DNA from: Pantoea coffeiphila
GTDB taxonomy: Bacteria; Pseudomonadota; Gammaproteobacteria; Enterobacterales; Enterobacteriaceae
Assembly: GCF_016909495.1 (NCBI RefSeq)
Contig: NZ_JAFBFW010000004.1
Location: forward strand, 496,001 to 560,000
DNA length: 64,000 nt
Direction of reading: 5' to 3'
Shown: positions 18,058-28,636 of the stretch, in pieces
Numbering within the stretch: position 1 is the stretch's first letter
How the letters are laid out: the number at the start of each line of letters is the position of its first letter
Translations under genes and position numbers: made by a program
Notes under the pieces: model-generated
The model's database searches: none
Seen by the model: only the letters and a program-made list of their open reading frames with translations
What the model was told of the DNA's origin: nothing

Positions 18058-19227
18058 TCAGAGCGCCTTCACAGATATCGCTTCACCGGCCATTTTCTTT
18101 TTCAGCGTACGTTTGGTTCGGTCAATCACATCACCGGCCAGCTGACCGCAGGCGGCATCGATATCATCACCGCGCGTCTTACGGACAATAGTCGTAAAGC
18201 CGTATTCCATCAACACCTTAGAGAAGCGGTCAATGCGGCTGTTCGAACTACGGCCATACGGCGCACCCGGGAACGGGTTCCATGGGATCAGGTTAATTTT
18301 ACACGGCGTATCTTTCAACAGCGCGGCCAGCTCATGGGCGTTGTCGGTACTGTCATTGATGTGATCAAGCATCACATACTCAATGGTCACGCGCCCCTGG
18401 TTAGCGTTGGACTTACCGATATAGCGGCTGACGGCACCCAAAAACGTTTCAATATTGTACTTTTTATTGATCGGAACAATTTCGTCACGAATTGTGTCAT
18501 TCGGTGCGTGAAGCGAAATAGCCAGCGCCACATCGATCATATCGCCCAGTTTATCCAGCGCGGGAACCACGCCCGACGTTGACAGCGTCACGCGGCGTTT
18601 AGACAGGCCAAAACCAAAATCATCCAGCATGATTTCCATTGCCGGAACTACGTTGGTCAGGTTCAGCAACGGTTCACCCATCCCCATCATCACCACGTTG
18701 GTGATAGGACGCGAACCGGTCACTTTCGCGGCGCCAATGATTTTAGCGGCACGCCAGACCTGGCCAATAATTTCCGAGACGCGCAGGTTGCGGTTAAAGC
18801 CCTGCTGCGCGGTAGAGCAGAATTTACATTCCAGTGCGCAACCAACCTGTGAGGAAACACACAGCGTGGCGCGATCTTTTTCAGGGATATAAACGGTTTC
18901 AACCTGCTGGCCGCCTACCTGGATGGCCCACTTGATGGTGCCATCCGCAGAGCGCTGTTCTTCAGCCACTTCAGGCGCGCGGATTTCAGCCACCTCTTTC
19001 AGCTTGTTACGAAAGACCTTGTTGATATCGGTCATTTCGTCGAAATCATCGCAGCAGTAGTGGTAAATCCACTTCATGACCTGATCGGCACGAAACGGTT
19101 TTTCCCCCAGGCTGGCGAAAAATTCGCGCATTTGCTGGCGATTCAGATCAAGCAGGTTAATTTTGTCTTTTTTAGGCTGGACGGTTACAGGCGATGCGGA
19201 CGACGGCGTCACAATAGTATCTGACAT
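18058..19227 (-). CDS. rlmN: Dual-specificity 23S rRNA/tRNA adenine-C2 methyltransferase
   Basis: Radical-SAM enzyme making 2-methyladenosine at 23S rRNA A2503 and at position 37 of some tRNAs. The 389-aa protein carries the cluster motif CX3CX2C (Cys130, Cys134 and Cys137 in GCALECKFC). Conserved GMGEPLLN and the C-terminal region with [13 protein letters not shown] provide the catalytic cysteine. First gene after ndk, leftward, with an attenuator-like hairpin between them. Confidence 0.97.
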   Translation of the reverse strand: MSDTIVTPSSASPVTVQPKKDKINLLDLNRQQMREFFASLGEKPFRADQVMKWIYHYCCDDFDEMTDINKVFRNKLKEVAEIRAPEVAEEQRSADGTIKWAIQVGGQQVETVYIPEKDRATLCVSSQVGCALECKFCSTAQQGFNRNLRVSEIIGQVWRAAKIIGAAKVTGSRPITNVVMMGMGEPLLNLTNVVPAMEIMLDDFGFGLSKRRVTLSTSGVVPALDKLGDMIDVALAISLHAPNDTIRDEIVPINKKYNIETFLGAVSRYIGKSNANQGRVTIEYVMLDHINDSTDNAHELAALLKDTPCKINLIPWNPFPGAPYGRSSNSRIDRFSKVLMEYGFTTIVRKTRGDDIDAACGQLAGDVIDRTKRTLKKKMAGEAISVKAL

Positions 19228-19296
19228 AATGTTCTCTGGCCTCGTTATTACACGTTATGGCGCTGTTTTGGTGAATTCAGGTGAATAGAATAAGAA

Positions 19297-19327
19297 GCGC
19301 CCCGGAGAGCAAGCTCTACCGGGGCGC
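19297..19327 (-). terminator. Strong GC hairpin between ndk and rlmN
   Basis: Minus strand arms GCGCCCCGG and CCGGGGCGC with an inner AGAGC / GCTCT helix, followed by TTCTTATTCT. It is probably the ndk terminator. Confidence 0.75.
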
Positions 19328-19430
19328 ATAATTGTACTCGCGACTAACGTAAGGTTAAAGCGGCTGACAAAAATAAATTGTAAACCGCAGGGTTATTCAC
19401 CACACCTGACGCCGGTCTGGCATCCGCTGA

Positions 19431-19862
19431 TTAGCGGGTGCGTGGGCAGATTTCGCCTTCGCCGAAGAAGTAGGCGATTTCACGTGCTGCTGATTCAGCG
19501 GAGTCAGAACCGTGGGTTGCGTTCTCGGTGAAGCTGTCAGCGTAGTCAGCGCGCAGTGTACCCGCCAGAGCGTTAGCCGGGTTGGTTGCGCCCATCAGAT
19601 CGCGGTGACGCTGAACGGCGTTTTCGCCTTCCAGTACGGAAACAACAACCGGACCAGAAGTCATGAACTCTACCAGACCATCAAAGAACGGCTTACCCTG
19701 GTGCTCAGCATAGAAACCTTCGGCCTGTTCTTTGCTCAGATGCAGCATTTTGCTGCCAACGATTTTGAAGCCAGCGCTTTCAAAACGGTTGAAGATGGCA
19801 CCGATTACGTTTTTTGCCACAGCGTTAGGTTTTACGATGGAAAAGGTACGCTCAATAGTCAT
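19431..19862 (-). CDS. ndk: Nucleoside diphosphate kinase
   Basis: Transfers the gamma-phosphate from ATP to nucleoside diphosphates through a phosphohistidine. The 143-aa length is that of E. coli. The active site NATHGSDS (His near residue 117) and the N-terminal [12 protein letters not shown] are present. The start is the ATG at 19862, where family similarity begins; the frame runs 27 codons further upstream without similarity. Confidence 0.97.
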   Translation of the reverse strand: MTIERTFSIVKPNAVAKNVIGAIFNRFESAGFKIVGSKMLHLSKEQAEGFYAEHQGKPFFDGLVEFMTSGPVVVSVLEGENAVQRHRDLMGATNPANALAGTLRADYADSFTENATHGSDSAESAAREIAYFFGEGEICPRTR

Positions 19863-20078
19863 GTTGACCCCTGTTTTATACGTCGAGTTTAGCCGTGAAA
19901 AGTGTCCCGGCCGGGAAAATGGCCGCAGATTATAAGGGTGCATAAGCGGAAATGCCTATCGGAGTTTCAAGAAAATGTTGAAAAACACGATCGGCGTCGC
20001 GGCTTTTTTCGCCACCTGACGCCATTTTACCCAGCCCGTGGCTGATTAACCACTCGACGGCGGCAAAACCGCATGAAA

Positions 20079-22418
20079 TCAGTTAATGATTTCTACCCTC
20101 ACCGTACGACTGTCGGCACGGCCGCGATCGTCAACCGCGCGAATTCTGTACCGGGCGGAGCGTGTTGGCTGCCAGTCCAGCGGCGTTTTGCTGGCGCTGC
20201 TGCCAAGGTAGATATCATCGACAAACCAGTAAACCGTGCGGCTGTCGGCGTCGGTCACTGCGCTGTAACTGATATTTTCGCGCCCGCGCTGTGACTGACG
20301 GAGCGTGTAGGTGGTGTTTTTTAGCGGCGAGGTAATACGCGGCGCTGAACCGCTCTGCGACTCCGGCTGACATTCTCCGCCAGGCGGCGGTCGTTTTGGC
20401 AGACCCGCGCTGGCAAAAACGTTTGCCAGGTCGGAGGGCCAGAATTCGAAGACCTCAACGTGGCTGCTGTGTTCATCCCAGGGTGCGCAGGCCACTTTAC
20501 CGCTCAGGTTATCAATCCGCAGCGGACGATAAACGGTATCGACGGTAATCGGGGATTTACCCGGGATAAACCAGCTGCTGCCGCGTTGCTGGCACCATTG
20601 AGTCGGCAGGTTTCCGCTGGGCAGGCAGATATCCACTTTTTTGAGATGAGGGGGAAAGCGGTGCCGGGGCTCCCGCAGCTGAGGATAGCTGGCAGCAACG
20701 CTGTCGATAATATTGAAGAACAGCGGCGCGGCGGCCTCCGCGCCGATAAAGGCGTTATTGCCCTGGCCGGAGAAATTACCTTGCCAGACAACCAGCACGT
20801 AAGGCCCAAAAATCCCTACGCTCCAGGCATCGCGAAATCCCCAGGAAGTCCCGGTTTTCCAGTATACCGGCAGCGATGAAGGCCGCTGGGCCAGCGTATC
20901 GCCGGGGCGACGATGCTGCCGCAGAATATCAAGAGTCATAAAGCTGGCTTCTTCACTCAATAACCGGGCCCCGGCATCAAGCGGATCGCTTTCACGCATC
21001 CTCAGCGGCCGCAGTTCACCGCGGTTTGCCAGCATGGCATACAGCCTTGCCAACTCCTGAGCCGTCACCTCGCCGCCGCCCAAAACCAGCGACAGTCCGT
21101 AGTGCTTTTCACTCGCCATATTGCTGATACCGGCCAGCCGTAAAAACTGATAGAAACTCGGCTGACGCAGCTGAGCCGCAATTGCCACGGCAGGAATATT
21201 ACGGCTGAAGTTCAGGGCATCGGTTGCCGTCACCGGCCCCAGAAAACGCCGGTCAAAGTTTTCCGGTGCGTAGCTGCCAAACGTAGACGGTACATCTTTA
21301 AGCACGGTCATGGGATGCAGAACGCCCTGCTCCATGCCCAGCGCGTAAATAAATGGTTTCAGCGTGGAACCAGGGGAACGTTTTGCCGTCGTGCCGTTAA
21401 CCTGCCCCTGGATCTGCCGGTTGAAATAATCCGCCGAACCTATCATCGCCCGCACGCCCATATCACGGCTGTCCACCAGCATCACCGCGGCGTTATGAAT
21501 TCCCCGATTCTGGTTGCGTAAGATATAGGCGCGAACCTGTCGCTCAACCAGCGTTTGCAGCGTGGCATCCAGCGTCGTGTCAACCCGAAGCGCACGTTCT
21601 CCAGGCTGGAGCTGCTCAATAAAATGCGGTGCAATAAACGGCAGCGCCTGCGGCTGACGCAGAGTCATCGGCAGGCGAAACAGCGCCTGCTGGCCGTTAT
21701 CGGTCGGATAATGTTGCTTCCAGCGGGCAAACAGACGATTACGCGCCTGCATCAGCGCCGGGCTGAGTTCGCCGCTGCGCGGGTCGATGCGCAGGCTGGG
21801 CGACTGCGGCAGCACGGCCAGCGTTAATGCCTCGGCCAGCGTCAGCTTTGCGGGTGGTTTATTAAAGTAGATCAGACTGGCGGCACCCAGACTTTCAATA
21901 TTACGACCGTAAGGGGCGTAATTCAGATAGGCTTCCAGAATATCGTGCTTGGAGTAGCTCAGCTCAAGCTGCACGGCGCGCAGCAGCTGCACCAGCTTTC
22001 CTCCGGGAGTTCGTGTATTCAGCTGCCACTTCATGCGCGCCAGCTGCATGGTGATTGTCGATCCCCCCTGCTTGCTGCCACCGGAGATATAGCTGCGCCA
22101 GAACCCACGCAGCAGGCTGACCGGATTAAAACCGGGGTTAGCGTAAAACCAGCGATCTTCATGCAACAGAATACCGTCGATCGCCAGCGGCGACATCTCC
22201 GCCAGCGGCGTCCACTGACGGTAGCGATCGTCAGTGGCGAGCTGTAAACGCAGCAGCTGACCATGACGATCGTACCAGGCCGTCGACAGCGGTAACCCCT
22301 GCGAAAGCGGCGGGTGCGGCCACAGCCGCCAGCCCAGCAGAAACAGGGCCAGCAATACCACTACTGCGGCAGCATTTTGCAACAGCCGCTTTAAACCAGC
22401 GCGATTTGTTAACTTCAT
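20079..22418 (-). CDS. pbpC: Penicillin-binding protein 1C
   Basis: Bifunctional class A PBP of the inner membrane. The 779-aa protein has an N-terminal membrane anchor (about residues 15-32) and a glycosyltransferase domain with EDRWFYANPGF and GGSTITMQLARM. The transpeptidase domain has SPGSTLKPF (the SxxK serine) and KTGTSWGFRDAW, and a C-terminal BiPBP_C beta domain follows. It starts 8 bp after the large alpha-2-macroglobulin gene, the usual pairing: the macroglobulin is thought to trap proteases after wall breach and PBP1C to repair the wall. Confidence 0.96.
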   Translation of the reverse strand: MKLTNRAGLKRLLQNAAAVVVLLALFLLGWRLWPHPPLSQGLPLSTAWYDRHGQLLRLQLATDDRYRQWTPLAEMSPLAIDGILLHEDRWFYANPGFNPVSLLRGFWRSYISGGSKQGGSTITMQLARMKWQLNTRTPGGKLVQLLRAVQLELSYSKHDILEAYLNYAPYGRNIESLGAASLIYFNKPPAKLTLAEALTLAVLPQSPSLRIDPRSGELSPALMQARNRLFARWKQHYPTDNGQQALFRLPMTLRQPQALPFIAPHFIEQLQPGERALRVDTTLDATLQTLVERQVRAYILRNQNRGIHNAAVMLVDSRDMGVRAMIGSADYFNRQIQGQVNGTTAKRSPGSTLKPFIYALGMEQGVLHPMTVLKDVPSTFGSYAPENFDRRFLGPVTATDALNFSRNIPAVAIAAQLRQPSFYQFLRLAGISNMASEKHYGLSLVLGGGEVTAQELARLYAMLANRGELRPLRMRESDPLDAGARLLSEEASFMTLDILRQHRRPGDTLAQRPSSLPVYWKTGTSWGFRDAWSVGIFGPYVLVVWQGNFSGQGNNAFIGAEAAAPLFFNIIDSVAASYPQLREPRHRFPPHLKKVDICLPSGNLPTQWCQQRGSSWFIPGKSPITVDTVYRPLRIDNLSGKVACAPWDEHSSHVEVFEFWPSDLANVFASAGLPKRPPPGGECQPESQSGSAPRITSPLKNTTYTLRQSQRGRENISYSAVTDADSRTVYWFVDDIYLGSSASKTPLDWQPTRSARYRIRAVDDRGRADSRTVRVEIIN

Positions 22419-22426
22419 CAGCCGCG

Positions 22427-25400
22427 TTACGGTGCGGCTGACGGCTCAGCCGCCACCACCTGAATTTTCCCCTGCGCGGCGGACATCGCCTGAATATCGC
22501 GATCGTACATCGCCTCGCCGTAGGCTGGCGGGATCACGAAATTGCCTGTATTGGTGGCTTTAATCTGGTAAACAAACTCCTGTACCTCACGCGTGGCGCT
22601 GCCATAAACGATCACCCGATCTTCGCGGATATCACTGTAGTCCACCGACCAGGTTGAGCCATCGGCCGCCAGCGGCGAGGTCCATCCGCCACTGCTTTCG
22701 CTCTCGCCCTCCTCCTCAGCGTTTTCCGGCGGCGGCGGGGTCTGCTGTACGACTTCAAACCCACCTGGCAGCAGATCGACAACGGCAAGGTTACTCAGCG
22801 CCTGCTGGGAATTCGCCCGCACCTTCAGATGAACCGAGATGGTCTGGCCCAGCGTCACTTTATCAATCGGTTTTCCAGCCGCATCGGTATAGTCGCGGGT
22901 AATTTCCAGCCCGCGTGAGATCGCTTTCTGCGGCGCAGCAAGGTCATATCCGGCCTGCGTCACCACATACCATGCCGGTGCGCTGTTCGGATTGCCGAAC
23001 TGAATCGAGCGCGCAGCAGAACTGAACTCACCCTGGCTGAACTGGCCTTTAATTGAAGAAATGAGCTGCGGAACCTTATTGTCACCGCCGATCTGATTAA
23101 TCTTCAGGCCCTGCACATCATTATGCTGCGCCACCTGCCCGGCATAGCTTTCCAGCGCCAGAATGCTCATCGCCGACGAGAAGGTGGTGTAGCGTTCTTC
23201 ACGCAGCGCCTGCACCATATTCTCCAGCACCTGCGGTGGGATGGCGTCCACTTTCTCCGGGAAGTGACGAACGATCAGATAAAGCCGCGTGGCGTCCGTC
23301 ACCAGCGGATCGTAATAGTTCTGCGTCCACCAGCTTTTGTTATAAGCCTTGCTCAGCGCCTGCCAGCTGGGCTGCAACAGTCGCTCTGCTTCATCATCCG
23401 CTTTCAGCAGTTTCCACGAAGAAGCCAGGTACAGCGAAGCGAGGTCGGTTTTCCAGCCGTCAGGGAAGCGCTTTTGCAGCGTTTCCTGCACCGAAGCGAG
23501 CGCGTTCGTGGTGATTTCGCCCTGCCGCGTCAGCAGGTAAATCGCCCAGGCGCGCAGGCGCAGATGATACAGATCCTCATAGCCACTGCTGGCAAGGGTC
23601 CGCAGCGCCACGTTGGCCTCATCCAGCATATCGGCAGGCAGCGGATAGCCCGCCGCTCTGGCCTCCAACAGGTACTGCACTACGTACGGCGTCACGAACG
23701 GATCGGCCTGCGGCGATGCTGTCCAAAGCCCGAAAGCCCCATCGCCGTTCTGCCGCGATCGCAACACGTCGAGAATACCTTTAAGCTGCTGCCGGACTTT
23801 ATCGTTCGACAGGTTGCCACGGAGTTCCGGGTGCTCACTCTGCAACAGCAGCGGGATGGACTGGCTGACGATCTGTTCAGAACAGTAATAAGGATAATCC
23901 GCCAGATAACGGGCCAGCCCGCTGGTCAGTACCAGTGGTGAATAAGACACTGCCGCCTGCCGCTGTGCATAGGCATCAAACATCTGGCGCAGGTTATCCA
24001 CCTGCTGCTGGCTGCCGTTCATGCGCCCCATAACCGATTGGGTACGATACGGCATCGCCGGGCGCACCGAGGTACTCAAGGTTCGCTGACTGGTTTTATC
24101 GCCGTAACCGGCGCGGAACACCAGCGGAGCATCGCCGAGCGCAGCTTTCGCCCGCAGGCGGAAGGTCACCACGCCTTCATGCTTCGCCGCCAGCGGCAGG
24201 GACTGCTCAGCGCTACCGACCACCTCCAGCTGTGGCGGTGGCGTGACGCTGAGCTTGACGGGCAGCGCTTCACTTCCCTGTCCTTCAAGGTTGTTACTGA
24301 CGCCGACGCTGACGTCAAACTCATCACCCGGCGCCACCATCGCCGGAACGTTCGGCGTCAGGATAAAGTCATCGCGCACGGTGGTGGAGGTCTGTGCCTT
24401 ACCGATTTTTCCGGCGGTGGCAGAAATCGCCATCACGCGGATTTTGCCGTTGAAGTAGTCCGGGACCGGCCAGGTAAACTGCGCCTGTCCGTTCACCTCG
24501 GTAATGCCGGACCAGAATGCCACCGGTTTATCACGCTTGCGTTTAAACGGGTTCAAGTGCAGATCCAGGCTTTCACCGCCGTCACCGCCCGGTGCGGATG
24601 TCAGCGACATCAGCTTGCTGAACTCCGGCAGGATCAGATCGAGGATCTGCGAACTTTCCACGTTCAGTTCGCGCTTGCGGAAGAAGTAATCCAGCGGGTC
24701 GGTCAGTCGATAGCGCGCCACCTGCAGAATTCCTTCATCAACCGCAAATACCGCAACCTGCTGCGGGCCGTCGGTTGTGACCGTAACAGGCAGGCTATCT
24801 CCCGGCTTGATCACGTCCGGCACGCTCAGCGCCAGCGCATTTTTCCGCGCCTGGTTGCTGATTTTAAACGGCATCACACCGTAGCTGAGCGGGCTCATAA
24901 AGATTTCGTCGGAGTTAATATCGCGCACAAACTGTACGTTGATATAGGCATTGCCCTCCAGCCCGGCCGGAATGCGAATCTTCTGCACGGAACTGGTGGT
25001 GGTGGTATGGAACCACTGCCAGCTATAGACCTTTTCACGCTCAATGGTGATCAGCCCGCTGCCGGTGTAAGGCGCATTGATGGCCACTTCAATTTCATCG
25101 CCCGGCTGATATTCAGCACGATCGAGCTTCAGCTTCAGCTCGGCGTTACGATCCAGCGAACGGCTGATATTGGCGTCGCCGGTAACGCTGTAGGCGATAC
25201 GGTTAAGCACATCCCCTTTGGCGTTTTTCACCACCAGCACGTAGTCACCCGGCTGGTTGGTCATCAGCGGTAAGGTCGTACCGGATGCCGCCAGTTCAAA
25301 CCGGTTCTCACTGACCGGGATTTCCTTCATCTTCGACTGATATTTGTATACACCGGACTCCTGCCGCGTCAGCACCGACAGATATTTTTGCTCCAGCAGT

Positions 25401-28396
25401 TCCAGCTTCAGGTCGCCAAGCGCTATGGGCTCAAGCGACGGGTCGATCGCCAGCAGATTTATACTGCGCTGTGTGCCAAGACGGATAAAGCTGAGATCGC
25501 CGTCAGGCTTGAAGCCCACCAGATAGTCCCACGGCGAAACCAGCGTGCGTGCCGTAGCAGCGACAGAGCGCCCGCCACCGGCAACGAAGGCTTCCGACAG
25601 CAGCTGCAGCTGCCAGGTGGCATCTTCCCAGCCGCTGAGATCCAGCGCGATATTTGCCGCGCCGCTGTCGTCCGTGGTGCTGTCCTGCAGCTCCGTTTCA
25701 AATCCTTCACCGGCCGGGCGGGCTTCATAGAAGGCATAGTCGGGATAGCGATCGAAGGCCGGATAAACCGGGCGCAGCGTCAGCTTCGAGGCAACGCGTC
25801 GCCCCTGTGCCGGAGTGCCAAACAGGTTTTGCACATCAATACTGGCCTTCAGCTCGCCGGGTTTGACCCAGCCCGACTGCCTGTCCGGGGTCAGCGACAG
25901 CTTAACCTTGAGCTGATCCGGCTCGAACTCTTTGATATTCACCGCCGTACTGCCCAGCAGACGGGTGGAATCATCATCCTTACCGGGCAGATAGAGGTAG
26001 ATCATCCATTCGCCGGTTGGTGCATTTTCGTCAGTGGTAAAGCTCAGTTCGTTAAAACCGCTGGCGTTGAGGGTCAGCGGTACAGTGCGCATCAGCTTGT
26101 CGCGCGGATCGTGAATTTCTGCCCGCACCGGAATGCCGTTGAGCGGCACTGACCAGTCGGCAGCACGGGTAATCAGGCCGATATTAAAGGTATCACCGGG
26201 GCGATAAACACCGCGATCGGAGAACAGGTAGCTGCTGAGGGTTCGCGTGTCTTCCGGTGTGGATTCGCCATAAACATCAAAACGCGAGAAGTCGAGGCCG
26301 CGATCGTTGTCACGCCCGCTGGGCAGGAAAGACACGTCTCCCTCTTTTTCAACCAGGAACATCACCGGCTGGCGTTCGTTAGTATAGGCTTCCAGCGGTG
26401 GGAAACGGACGTGACCATCGCCCCCCGTCCTGCGGGTCAGCAGCTTCTCTCCGTTTTTTGCCACCACGGACACCACGGCATCCGCTACCGGCTGGCCGCT
26501 GCTGATGGACTGAACGAACAGGTCGCGGGATTTATCCTGCGCGCGCTTGGCAATGATTCCAAGATCGGTCACCACCACGAAACGCGAGTCGCCGATACTC
26601 TGCTGTTCTTCATCCCCTTCCTGATATTCATCTTCCCCCGGCTGCGCATCTTTTTGCTCTGGCGACCACGGCGACAGGGAAAGCAGGAACACACCGCGAT
26701 GGGACGCGCTGTCGGTAGAGAGGTAGCGCGAAAGATCGATCCCCTGATAGCTGACTTCCCCCGGCTTTTGATTGCCAATCGCGGTCTGATAACGGAAGTG
26801 TTCAGTGAAATACTCATCGTTCAGCCGGTTAAAATCAGCGGAGGCATATTCACGGCTTTTAAAGGAGACGATGTGCTGCAGCTGACTCGGGATCACCCGT
26901 TTGATATCCAGCCTCATCCCCGGGACGTTGCGCGCGGCCACACTAATATGCTTATCGCCGTTTACCGGCAGCAGTGCGCCCTGGGCGGCAAAACTCAGCA
27001 TCTGCGGATAGTCCGGCACCTGCACCACCTGCCAGACTTTTTGCGGCATTTTGTAGCCGCCGCTGGAGGTCACCAGCGCATCAACCTGCACCAGCAGATA
27101 GCGCTGGGCCGGAGCATCAAATTTAAAGCTGAACTGAGGCTGATAATCCTCTTCGGCATCATTGAGGCTTAACGGCAGCTGCGGTGATTTCTGTAAAACG
27201 GCCCGATCGATATTGTCGAGATTCCATTCGGTGAACTCACTTTGATCCGCATTTTTTTCCTCAGAGCGCGGATCGTGCTGCGGCAGTAGCCAGGCTTTGA
27301 CCGCTTTGCCAACCTCATTATCCGCCACTGCATCGCTGAAACCGACGATCAGCGCCCTTTCACTCGGGCTGCCCGGTTTATCAACCACCTGCGCGCTGAC
27401 ATCGCTGACGCTCAGGCTGTAAAGGTTTGGCACGCTAACCCAGCTTTCACCTTTGCGCTCAATACTGTTTCCCGGCAACGACGATTTTAGCGGTTCACCG
27501 ATTTTCAGATGCACCACACCACCATGATCCATCGCCACCAGCGGTTCGGAGCGTACCCAGGCGTTAAGTTTTTTATCATCCCAGTTGACGGTGAATTTTA
27601 GCGGCTTTTCAGCCTGTCCCTTCGCGCTTGATACACCCAACGAAAGCTGTTTTTCAACGCTGGCGACATCCGCTGGCGCGGTAAAACGCAGGTTAAAAAT
27701 GGCACTGTGCTGGCCGCGATTCTGCGGGTCCTGGTAATATTCGGCCTCACCGGGCTGATAATCGAAAGCGGGTACGCTGAAGTCATAGCGGGTTTGTTCC
27801 AGCTGGATCTGTGGAGCAAGCAGCGTCTTCGGATTGAGGTCTACCTGATAGCCGGCCCCCAGCGGCAGCGGGGCTTTCGGCGTAAAAATAAGCGTTTGCG
27901 CATCGGACCATTTCCATTCGCCATCCAGCGCCGGTTTAATACTGATACCTTTATCAACCGACTTGCCGACGCGTTCAATCGGTGCGGCAGAAGTATCAAA
28001 GCTGAGGGTCAGAAGCTGTTTAGGGAGGGTTGCCGCCTGATAATCCAGCGCCTGCGGGTTGGAGGCTTCGACATGAGTTTGCTGTACCGCAATCGGCGCA
28101 ACGTCTATTGGCTTAGGGCGGTTTTGCCAAAGGTTCCAGCCATACCAACCCGCCGCCGCCAGGCCCAACAGCAGGATAAGAATCAGGCTGATGACTTTAG
28201 GATGGCGAATAACGCCCTGCTCCAGACGGTTAAAACCGCGGCCGAATGCCGCCGCCCAGCGTGGTGCCTGCCAGTTAATCTCACCAAGCAGCGGGCGAAG
28301 AATACATCCCAGCAGCCACAACAGGCGAGAAATCAGCCAGCAAAGGCCCTTCAGCAGCAGAAAAGGTAAACGCAGTAGCAGCCTGAGCACATCCAT
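22427..28396 (-). CDS. yfhM: Very large bacterial alpha-2-macroglobulin (YfhM-like)
   Basis: A 1,989-aa periplasmic protease-trap homologue. Two hydrophobic N-terminal segments (about residues 1-36 and 68-88) anchor it, whereas E. coli YfhM is a lipoprotein of about 1,650 aa, so this is a different, longer subtype. Macroglobulin (MG) domains are followed by the MG2-like region with FSDRGVYRPGDTFNIGLI, the bait-region domain and the A2M domain. The thioester motif CSEQ is at about Cys1505, then the helical complement-like domain (about 1490-1760), with a C-terminal receptor-binding-like domain. I chose the ATG at 28396 with AAGG upstream; a TTG three codons earlier is possible. It is followed 8 bp later by pbpC. 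Confidence 0.92.
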   Translation of the reverse strand: MDVLRLLLRLPFLLLKGLCWLISRLLWLLGCILRPLLGEINWQAPRWAAAFGRGFNRLEQGVIRHPKVISLILILLLGLAAAGWYGWNLWQNRPKPIDVAPIAVQQTHVEASNPQALDYQAATLPKQLLTLSFDTSAAPIERVGKSVDKGISIKPALDGEWKWSDAQTLIFTPKAPLPLGAGYQVDLNPKTLLAPQIQLEQTRYDFSVPAFDYQPGEAEYYQDPQNRGQHSAIFNLRFTAPADVASVEKQLSLGVSSAKGQAEKPLKFTVNWDDKKLNAWVRSEPLVAMDHGGVVHLKIGEPLKSSLPGNSIERKGESWVSVPNLYSLSVSDVSAQVVDKPGSPSERALIVGFSDAVADNEVGKAVKAWLLPQHDPRSEEKNADQSEFTEWNLDNIDRAVLQKSPQLPLSLNDAEEDYQPQFSFKFDAPAQRYLLVQVDALVTSSGGYKMPQKVWQVVQVPDYPQMLSFAAQGALLPVNGDKHISVAARNVPGMRLDIKRVIPSQLQHIVSFKSREYASADFNRLNDEYFTEHFRYQTAIGNQKPGEVSYQGIDLSRYLSTDSASHRGVFLLSLSPWSPEQKDAQPGEDEYQEGDEEQQSIGDSRFVVVTDLGIIAKRAQDKSRDLFVQSISSGQPVADAVVSVVAKNGEKLLTRRTGGDGHVRFPPLEAYTNERQPVMFLVEKEGDVSFLPSGRDNDRGLDFSRFDVYGESTPEDTRTLSSYLFSDRGVYRPGDTFNIGLITRAADWSVPLNGIPVRAEIHDPRDKLMRTVPLTLNASGFNELSFTTDENAPTGEWMIYLYLPGKDDDSTRLLGSTAVNIKEFEPDQLKVKLSLTPDRQSGWVKPGELKASIDVQNLFGTPAQGRRVASKLTLRPVYPAFDRYPDYAFYEARPAGEGFETELQDSTTDDSGAANIALDLSGWEDATWQLQLLSEAFVAGGGRSVAATARTLVSPWDYLVGFKPDGDLSFIRLGTQRSINLLAIDPSLEPIALGDLKLELLEQKYLSVLTRQESGVYKYQSKMKEIPVSENRFELAASGTTLPLMTNQPGDYVLVVKNAKGDVLNRIAYSVTGDANISRSLDRNAELKLKLDRAEYQPGDEIEVAINAPYTGSGLITIEREKVYSWQWFHTTTTSSVQKIRIPAGLEGNAYINVQFVRDINSDEIFMSPLSYGVMPFKISNQARKNALALSVPDVIKPGDSLPVTVTTDGPQQVAVFAVDEGILQVARYRLTDPLDYFFRKRELNVESSQILDLILPEFSKLMSLTSAPGGDGGESLDLHLNPFKRKRDKPVAFWSGITEVNGQAQFTWPVPDYFNGKIRVMAISATAGKIGKAQTSTTVRDDFILTPNVPAMVAPGDEFDVSVGVSNNLEGQGSEALPVKLSVTPPPQLEVVGSAEQSLPLAAKHEGVVTFRLRAKAALGDAPLVFRAGYGDKTSQRTLSTSVRPAMPYRTQSVMGRMNGSQQQVDNLRQMFDAYAQRQAAVSYSPLVLTSGLARYLADYPYYCSEQIVSQSIPLLLQSEHPELRGNLSNDKVRQQLKGILDVLRSRQNGDGAFGLWTASPQADPFVTPYVVQYLLEARAAGYPLPADMLDEANVALRTLASSGYEDLYHLRLRAWAIYLLTRQGEITTNALASVQETLQKRFPDGWKTDLASLYLASSWKLLKADDEAERLLQPSWQALSKAYNKSWWTQNYYDPLVTDATRLYLIVRHFPEKVDAIPPQVLENMVQALREERYTTFSSAMSILALESYAGQVAQHNDVQGLKINQIGGDNKVPQLISSIKGQFSQGEFSSAARSIQFGNPNSAPAWYVVTQAGYDLAAPQKAISRGLEITRDYTDAAGKPIDKVTLGQTISVHLKVRANSQQALSNLAVVDLLPGGFEVVQQTPPPPENAEEEGESESSGGWTSPLAADGSTWSVDYSDIREDRVIVYGSATREVQEFVYQIKATNTGNFVIPPAYGEAMYDRDIQAMSAAQGKIQVVAAEPSAAP

Positions 28397-28570
28397 CAGA
28401 ACCAACCTTATATTCCATTATGCATTTATTCTGACAGTTCCCCTTGCCTGGCCGCTGCATCTGGATGACCGTCAACCCGTGTTACAATTTCTCTAAAATA
28501 GTAATAGGTAATCTGTGCAATTTCTATTCCTCCACGCAGGCATTTTGCCAGCTGTCTCGCAGTACCGGGA

Positions 28571-28594
28571 TTTACCCTTGTGGTAGAGGGTAAA
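28571..28594. other. Perfect 8-bp inverted repeat in the yfhM-sseA divergent region
   Basis: TTTACCCT and AGGGTAAA are separated by 8 bp, about 45 bp before the sseA start. It could be a leader hairpin or a binding site. No known motif is recognised. Confidence 0.45.
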
Positions 28595-28636
28595 ATCGCT
28601 GACACTCAGCAAAACACTGTCAACGATGAGGACGCT

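Noticed and set aside
24038..25273. Open frames of 220-411 codons antisense to yfhM, purL and pbpC
   Set aside because: They are Arg/His/Gln-rich shadows of long conserved genes, with no promoter or ribosome site evidence.
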